From: Amia ocellicauda
Lineage: Eukaryota; Chordata; Actinopteri; Amiiformes; Amiidae
Direction: 5' to 3'
DNA: 64,000 nucleotides
Assembly: GCF_036373705.1 (NCBI RefSeq)
Contig: NC_089867.1
Span: 19,112,323 to 19,176,322 of the forward strand
The notes under the pieces were generated by a model. That model worked only from the letters and a program-made list of their open reading frames with translations. It ran no database searches and was not told the DNA's origin. Of the stretch, positions 58,902 to 64,000 are shown in pieces. A program made the position numbers and the translations under genes. Position 1 is the stretch's first letter; every line of letters starts with the position of its first letter.

Positions 58902-60659
58902 TTGAGAATGAGTTGTAGACGGCCTGGTAGCAGCGAGAGGTCTCAGAGCTCGGCTTCTAAGAAACCAAGGAAGGCCATAACTTTGGAGGAGAAGTTAGGC
59001 ATTGTCCAACGTTATGAGAAGGGACAGAAAACCAGTGAAATTCGCCGAGCTACAGGGCATAGTGAATCAACCCTTCGTACCATAAGAGACAATTCTGCAA
59101 AGATAAAAGAGTCCTGCAAAAGTGCTACACGTTTATCTACTGCACATGTGTCTCTAACAAGAACACCCATCATGGAGAAGATGGAACGTTTGCTTATAAC
59201 GTGGATTGAGCACCAAAACCAGGAGCATGTGCCTCTCTCCACCCAGGTTATTAAAGAGAAGGCTCTCGACATTTATGAGAGGCTGCAACACCAAGACCCT
59301 GAAGCCAAGCTGTTCCTTGCAAGTGCTGGATGGTTTGAGCGATTCAAAATGCGCCATGGCTTTCATAATCTGAAAGTGACTGGGGAAGGAGCGGCCGCAG
59401 ATCAAATTGCTGCAGACGAATTTTCTTCACTTCTCCAAACTGCTGTTAATGAGGGAGACTATGACGCAAGGCAAGTTTTCAACATTGATGAGACTGGGCT
59501 CTTTTGGAAACGCATGCCCAGTCGCTCATTCCTCTCTGTGGAGGAGAATAGTGCACCAGGCTTCAAGGCTGCAAAAGATCAATGCACATTGCTGCTTGGA
59601 GCCAATGCAGCTGGTGACCATAAACTGAAACCTTTAATGGTTTACCATTCTGAAAACCCACATGCTCTTAAGGGCTATGCAAAAGGACATCTGCCTGTAC
59701 ATTGGAGAGCCAACCAGAAGGGTTGGATAACTGGGCCCATGTTTGTGGAATATTTTTCTGGTTTTCTTCACTTGGAGCTGAAGGCATATTGCGACAGGCA
59801 GAATCTCCCCTTCAAGATTCTTCTCCTTTTGGACAATTGCCCCAGACACCCAGTGAGCCTTGCCCACCTCAGTGATCACATCAAAGTGATGTTTTTGCCT
59901 CCCAACACAACGTCACTGATTCAGCCCATGGATCACGGCATTATTAAAGCTTTTAAAAGCTATTACCTGAGGAGAACCTTAAAAAAACTAGTCAACGAGA
60001 CAGATTCTCAACAGAAAATTAGTGTGAAAGACGTCTGGAGGTCCTTTAATATAAAAATGGCCATTGACCTCATTGGAGAAGCCTGGGATGAAGTTCCACA
60101 GCAGTGCCTAAATGGGGTGTGGCAGAACATCTGGCCTGCTGTTGTTAATGACTTCAGAGACTTTGCTGCTGATGAAGTCCTCACTAATGCAAGGCATGAG
60201 ATAGTTGAATTGGCTAGGACCGCGGGCTTTGATGAAGTCAATGAAGAAAACGTTGCCGAGCTGCTAGAGTCGCACCGGGAAGAACTCTCAAATGAAGACC
60301 TTTTAGAACTTGATAAGGAACGTGAGCAGGAGGAGTCTGTTGAAGATGAAAGACCTCAACGAATTCTCTCAGTGAAAGGCTTAGCCAAGGCAATGAAAGC
60401 AATGGACACCTTCCTAGGATACATAGATGAAAACGATCCAAATCGAGAAAGAAGTGCCAAAGTCGCAAGGAATGTGAAGGAGAGCATTGCTTGCTACACT
60501 GAAATCTTGAGAGAGAAACAGCGCTGCTCAGTGCAGTCCTTCATTAGAAGACAGGAGAGCAGCATGTTGTCTCAATTGACACAGTCCCATGCCTCCACAT
60601 CTGGACTCGCCACATCTTCAAGCTGGATAGAAGTTGAAATTTCAGATTCAGATGAGTAA
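58902..60659 (+). CDS. Tigger/pogo-type transposase (TIGD1-like), intact
   Basis: An uninterrupted 585-residue protein (TIGD1-type proteins are about 590). Residues 20-70 form a CENP-B/Psq helix-turn-helix (AITLEEKLGIVQRYEKGQKT), and 90-160 a second Tc5/CENP-B DNA-binding domain. The DDE_1 catalytic core follows: D196 in FNIDETG, D311 in LLLDNCPRH and D344 in IQPMDHG. The D311-D344 gap is 32 residues, giving the Tigger DD32D pattern. An acidic C-terminus ends VEISDSDE. A poly(A) signal AATAAA lies at 60957. I could not identify a matched pair of terminal inverted repeats. It could be a young transposon copy or a gene kept by the host; the sequence alone does not decide. Confidence 0.93.
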   Translation: MRMSCRRPGSSERSQSSASKKPRKAITLEEKLGIVQRYEKGQKTSEIRRATGHSESTLRTIRDNSAKIKESCKSATRLSTAHVSLTRTPIMEKMERLLITWIEHQNQEHVPLSTQVIKEKALDIYERLQHQDPEAKLFLASAGWFERFKMRHGFHNLKVTGEGAAADQIAADEFSSLLQTAVNEGDYDARQVFNIDETGLFWKRMPSRSFLSVEENSAPGFKAAKDQCTLLLGANAAGDHKLKPLMVYHSENPHALKGYAKGHLPVHWRANQKGWITGPMFVEYFSGFLHLELKAYCDRQNLPFKILLLLDNCPRHPVSLAHLSDHIKVMFLPPNTTSLIQPMDHGIIKAFKSYYLRRTLKKLVNETDSQQKISVKDVWRSFNIKMAIDLIGEAWDEVPQQCLNGVWQNIWPAVVNDFRDFAADEVLTNARHEIVELARTAGFDEVNEENVAELLESHREELSNEDLLELDKEREQEESVEDERPQRILSVKGLAKAMKAMDTFLGYIDENDPNRERSAKVARNVKESIACYTEILREKQRCSVQSFIRRQESSMLSQLTQSHASTSGLATSSSWIEVEISDSDE

Positions 60660-61081
60660 AAGAAATTTGAAAGTGTATTTGAAACTGAAACTTGAGAAGA
60701 TTGAGAAACTTTTAATTGTTGAACTTTTTAAGTGTTAGTCAAGTTTATTCATAATTTGTAGTTTTAGTACATTTTAGATTTCTTAAAAAGATTGTTATAC
60801 ATAAAATGTTATTCCCTTATCTCAGCTGATAATTTTAATAGTTGTAGAGTTTGAAGTTTTTGATCAATTAACATTGTCCTTGATCTCAATTGATACTTTT
60901 AATAAGCCAGCCTTTTCTGTTTTATAGTGTGCCATCTTAATTGTATTGTTAAGTACAATAAATGTGTTAGTCAAGTTTATTAATAAGTTAGCTGTAGAAT
61001 TTTTGAAAGTTTTTAATGATTGTCCTTTATTTCAATTGAACATTTTAAGTATTTTATAGTGCTTTATATCTATGTTAATAC
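60660..61081 (+). other. Tigger gene 3' flank
   Basis: AT-rich sequence with AATAAA at 60957-60962, probably the transposase 3' UTR. The hAT-like element interrupts it at 61082. The flank seems to resume at 63124. Confidence 0.5.
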
Positions 61082-61311
61082 CAGAGGTGTCAACAAGTAA
61101 TTATTTTGCAAGTCCAAGTCCCAAGTCAGTATTAAGCAAGTCTCAAGTAAGTCCCAAGTCAAGTCTCAAGTCTTCAATTTTGAGCTTCGAGTCTTCAAGT
61201 CTCTTTTATAATTAATTATATTACCAACTATGATCTTCTTTATAGTTTAAGTAATACAATACATAACAGATTATCAAAAACATTTTTATTGTCACTAAAA
61301 TAATGTGAGAT

Positions 61312-61313
61312 AG

Positions 61314-61342
<29 letters not shown>
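61312..61342. repeat. (AT)n microsatellite
   Basis: About 30 bp of AT repeats immediately left of the nested Tc1-type element. TA-rich sequence is its preferred target. Confidence 0.9.
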
Positions 61343-61345
<3 letters not shown>

Positions 61346-61347
<2 letters not shown>

Positions 61348-61976
61348 GTACTGTGCAAAAGTTTTAGGCAGGTGTGAAAAAATGCTGTAACGTAAGAATG
61401 CTTTCAAAAATAGACATGTTAATAGATTATATTTATCAATTAACTAAATGCAAAGTGAGTGAACAGAAGAAACATCTACATCAAATCCATATTTGGTGTG
61501 ACCACCCTTTACCTTCAAAACAGCATCAATTCTTCTAGGTTCACTTGCACACAGTTTTTGAAGGAACTTGGCAGGTAGGTCGGCCCAAACATCTTGGAGA
61601 ACTAACCACAGCTCTTCTGTGGATTTAGGCAGCCTCAGTTGCTTCTCTCTCTTCATATAATCCCAGACAGACTCGATGGTGTTGAGATCAGGGCTCTGAC
61701 GGGGCCATACCATCACTTCCAGGACTTGTTCTTCTTTACGCTGAAGATAGTTCTTAATGACTGTCGCTGTATGTTTGGGGTCGTTGTCATGCTGCAGAAT
61801 AACACTGCAGAATGCAGTGGTCACACCAAATATGGATTTGATTTAGATTTTTCTTCTGTTCACTTACTTTGCATTTAGTTAATTGATAAAGATGATCTAT
61901 TAACATATCTATTTTTGAAACCATTCTTACTTAACAGCATTTTTTAACACCTGCCTAAAACTTTTGCACGGTACAT
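61346..61976 (-). mobile_element. Deleted Tc1-type transposon nested in the hAT-like element
   Basis: It starts cagtactgtgcaaaagtttt and ends with the near inverse complement (ttttgcacggtacat), with TA on both sides (61344-61345 and 61977-61978). The terminal inverted repeats extend about 160 bp. The interior keeps only the C-terminal half of the transposase, so it cannot move by itself. An (AT)n run abuts its left side. Confidence 0.88.
61444..61824 (-). pseudogene. Tc1-like transposase, C-terminal fragment
   Basis: Residues of the open frame include QHDNDPKHTA (second catalytic Asp) and LNTIESVWD (catalytic Glu), with 37 residues between them. The first catalytic Asp and the DNA-binding half are missing. 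The spacing resembles the DD37E/DD38E sibling groups of Tc1 rather than the DD36E copy at 32265. The frame runs into the left inverted repeat at its C-terminus. Confidence 0.88.
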
Positions 61977-63123
61977 TATAGGTCACATATATAGGTGAAT
62001 TATGGGACAAAATATAAAATATGAACATGGTTTTTCTTTTTGGTCCAAAGCAGAAAATGCACACTACTACTACTGAGTCTTACTTCGAACATAAGTAGAA
62101 GAACATCAACCATGTTGGTAGATGTCAACATGCATCAATGATGTATTATACTTGTACTACAGAGGATTGCACTTGCAAATATCAAGTTGGACACAACCCT
62201 GTCACTCATCTGTGCACGGTGTGGTCATAAAATTAAAAGAACACTAAAGAGTGATGGCAGAGTTTTCCTATTCATAGCCCAGAACAGGAGGCTGTTTTGT
62301 CCTTCACACATTGTGAGGTACTGGCTGAGCTGAGAGGCAGGGGATACATTTTGATACATATTTTAAGCAACTTCAGCATTTTATGACTCCATTTAGGAAT
62401 AATTGGCTAGCTAACTCCTAAAATAAACACTACCCGATTGTTCTAGAGTGTTGAAAGTTGCCGCTTAGCTAGCTTAGGAGATCATTTTTGGGACAGCAAG
62501 GACGCGTTAGCTAATGGGGGAGAAGTCACAGACATGCGCCTGTGCTGTAGTCCCGTTCTTCTAAAAGTTAGCATTTTGTTAGCTTTTCCTTGTTGTTGGT
62601 AAGTTTGTGCTTCAAGACCTATAATGGCCGAATGTATTTCCACAACAAAACGTATAAGATGGCCTAAGACTGTGTTGAACGTAGACCTTATTTGAGTGAT
62701 TTTTCTGAATCTCTGTGGGAAGAATTAATGGGATTTTTGGCTTTGGAACCAGAAGTTAATTTGCATATGCTAGTGCCTACAAAGTGACGACACTCCTTCG
62801 GCTCTATATTGTCTTTTGTGAGAGTCTGTGCCCAAGGACACATAGTATGACAGGCCCTGACAAAATTAGCACCGTTTTCATCTGTGGACTGCCTCGCATC
62901 CATTTGAATGTAACAAAACATTTACGATAAACAACATAAAAATGAGAAAAGTGAGTTTCTTTTTTCAAGTCATGCCAAGTAAAATACCCACAAGTCAAGT
63001 CACAAGTCAGTGACTGCCAAGTCTAAGTCATTTCAGCTTTTTTCAAGTCAAGTCCCAAGTCTCATAAATTCTGACTTGAGTTAACTCAAGTCCCAAGTCA
63101 CTTGACTCAAGTCCACACCTCTG

Positions 63124-64000
63124 GTTAATATCATATTTACCGGATAAGATGTTGTAACTGTATAAATATAGTATTACTGGGAAAAAAAACTTTAATTGCA
63201 TTACCTTAAGTGTAATAGACGTGTATAAAATATGGTGCCTGAGTAACGCATATCATCACATTTCTATTGATTGCTATGTGTTAATGTCCCTTGAGTTGCA
63301 AACTTTTTCCAGGAACGACGCAACCCTCGTATATCTTGGGGGATTACTATTGCAAACTAATTGAACAGGAGGGCCCATACAACTACTAATGTGCAAAAGT
63401 TTTGCGGGTGAATTAAGATATGCGAGTGAGTCTCACGACCTGCGCGTGAAACCTGAAGTCTCCAAATGTCTTTCATAAAATTAATAAAAAATGCACAAAT
63501 ATTGAAGGTAGTTATAAAAATAAATGACAAAAACTAATAATTAATGATTTATTTTACATTTGAACTGTACATTAATTAAAAGTAAGGAAAAGGAAAATAA
63601 GTCATTACTATACTACAAATCAAGATGATTTACAGATATGGTAACACTAAAGAAATTGGTAGGTTACAAAATGCAAAGGAACAGCATAATTAAATATAGG
63701 GGGAAAACCTATAATTAAATTAAATTATTAGTTCCATTATTTTTCAACATTTACATATCAAGACATGGGATCCATTATTTCAGGTAAAACCAAAACATTT
63801 TTGGCCTTTCCTCTTTTATACAGCTATACATCTCACCCCTCTTTATTGCTAAAGACATGTCCATAAAATACATACAAGTATGTACAAAATACAGAAAGGA
63901 AAAATATTTGAAGACCATTAAACTTTTAAATTAAAAACGCTTGGCCAATGAGGACACAAATTAAAAATCTAATCAAATTCCAAAATAAAAACAGTTTCAG
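63124..64000. other. AT-rich right end of window
   Basis: No gene recognised. The segment 63290-63355 (gacgcaaccctcgtatatct, then tgggggatta) resembles the outer end of a Tigger-type element. If so, the Tigger copy ends near 63355, but a matching left end was not found. The remainder is AT-rich and unannotated. Confidence 0.4.

Larger units (their letters stand above)
61082..63123. mobile_element. hAT-like transposon, non-autonomous, 2.0 kb
   Basis: The ends are cagaggtgt (61082-61090) and its exact inverse complement acacctctg (63115-63123). They are flanked by an 8-bp direct repeat, gttaatac and gttaatat, matching at 7 of 8 positions, which is the hAT hallmark. Both arms are packed with AAGTC/AAGTCC subterminal motifs (61110-61205 and 62965-63112), as in fish hAT elements. 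No transposase frame was recognised inside. A Tc1-type element is nested at 61346. Confidence 0.8.

Noticed and set aside
1..64000. CRISPR arrays, bacterial operons, tRNA or rRNA genes
   Set aside because: None seen. The sequence is a eukaryotic intron-rich locus, and no cloverleaf or rRNA-like segment stood out by eye. A tRNAscan or Infernal run would be needed to exclude small RNAs.

Overview
This is nuclear DNA from a ray-finned fish. It holds three intron-rich vertebrate genes and several fish-type DNA transposons: Tc1 relatives, a Tigger/pogo element, a probable hAT element, and L2/SINE-type 3' tails. The genes are recognisable exon by exon: mib2 (+, 5' part cut off by the window start), mmp23b (+) and cdk11b (-). 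They lie in the same order as MIB2, MMP23B and CDK11B on human 1p36.33, so this is an old conserved synteny block. The repeat tails hint at an early-branching lineage (gar, bowfin or sturgeon grade), but that is a weak inference.

Layout. 12-22953: sixteen coding exons of mib2, from the end of the ZZ linker through the second MIB/HERC2 domain, the REP domain, the ankyrin repeats and two RING fingers, then a long 3' UTR to about 27.3 kb. 27.3-34.4 kb: intergenic DNA with a long AT microsatellite, an intact 1.2-kb Tc1-type transposon with perfect inverted repeats (32117-33337), and a small inverted-repeat element (33403-33531). 34434-44457: eight coding exons of mmp23b, giving 403 residues, with a CpG-rich first exon. 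45.0-47.1 kb: gene-poor gap between the convergent 3' ends. 47831-56906: nineteen coding exons of cdk11b on the minus strand, giving 794 residues, with a probable noncoding first exon and promoter near 58.24-58.35 kb. 58.5-63.4 kb: transposon nest made of an intact 585-codon Tigger transposase gene, a hAT-like element inserted downstream of it, and an internally deleted Tc1-type element inserted inside the hAT-like element.

The exon joins of all three genes keep frame with GT-AG introns, and the assembled proteins have the expected family lengths and catalytic residues, so the genes look functional. They act in different processes: Mib2 ubiquitinates Notch ligands, Mmp23b is a membrane-anchored protease with a potassium-channel-type ShK domain, and Cdk11b links transcription, splicing and mitosis. 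Nothing suggests they form one pathway. The less ordinary observations are the loss of the human-type p58 start methionine in cdk11b, a tandem NAGNAG acceptor in cdk11b, an intact Tc1-type transposase with D-to-E spacing of 36, and an uninterrupted Tigger gene head-to-head with the cdk11b promoter. I found no convincing wholly new biological system.
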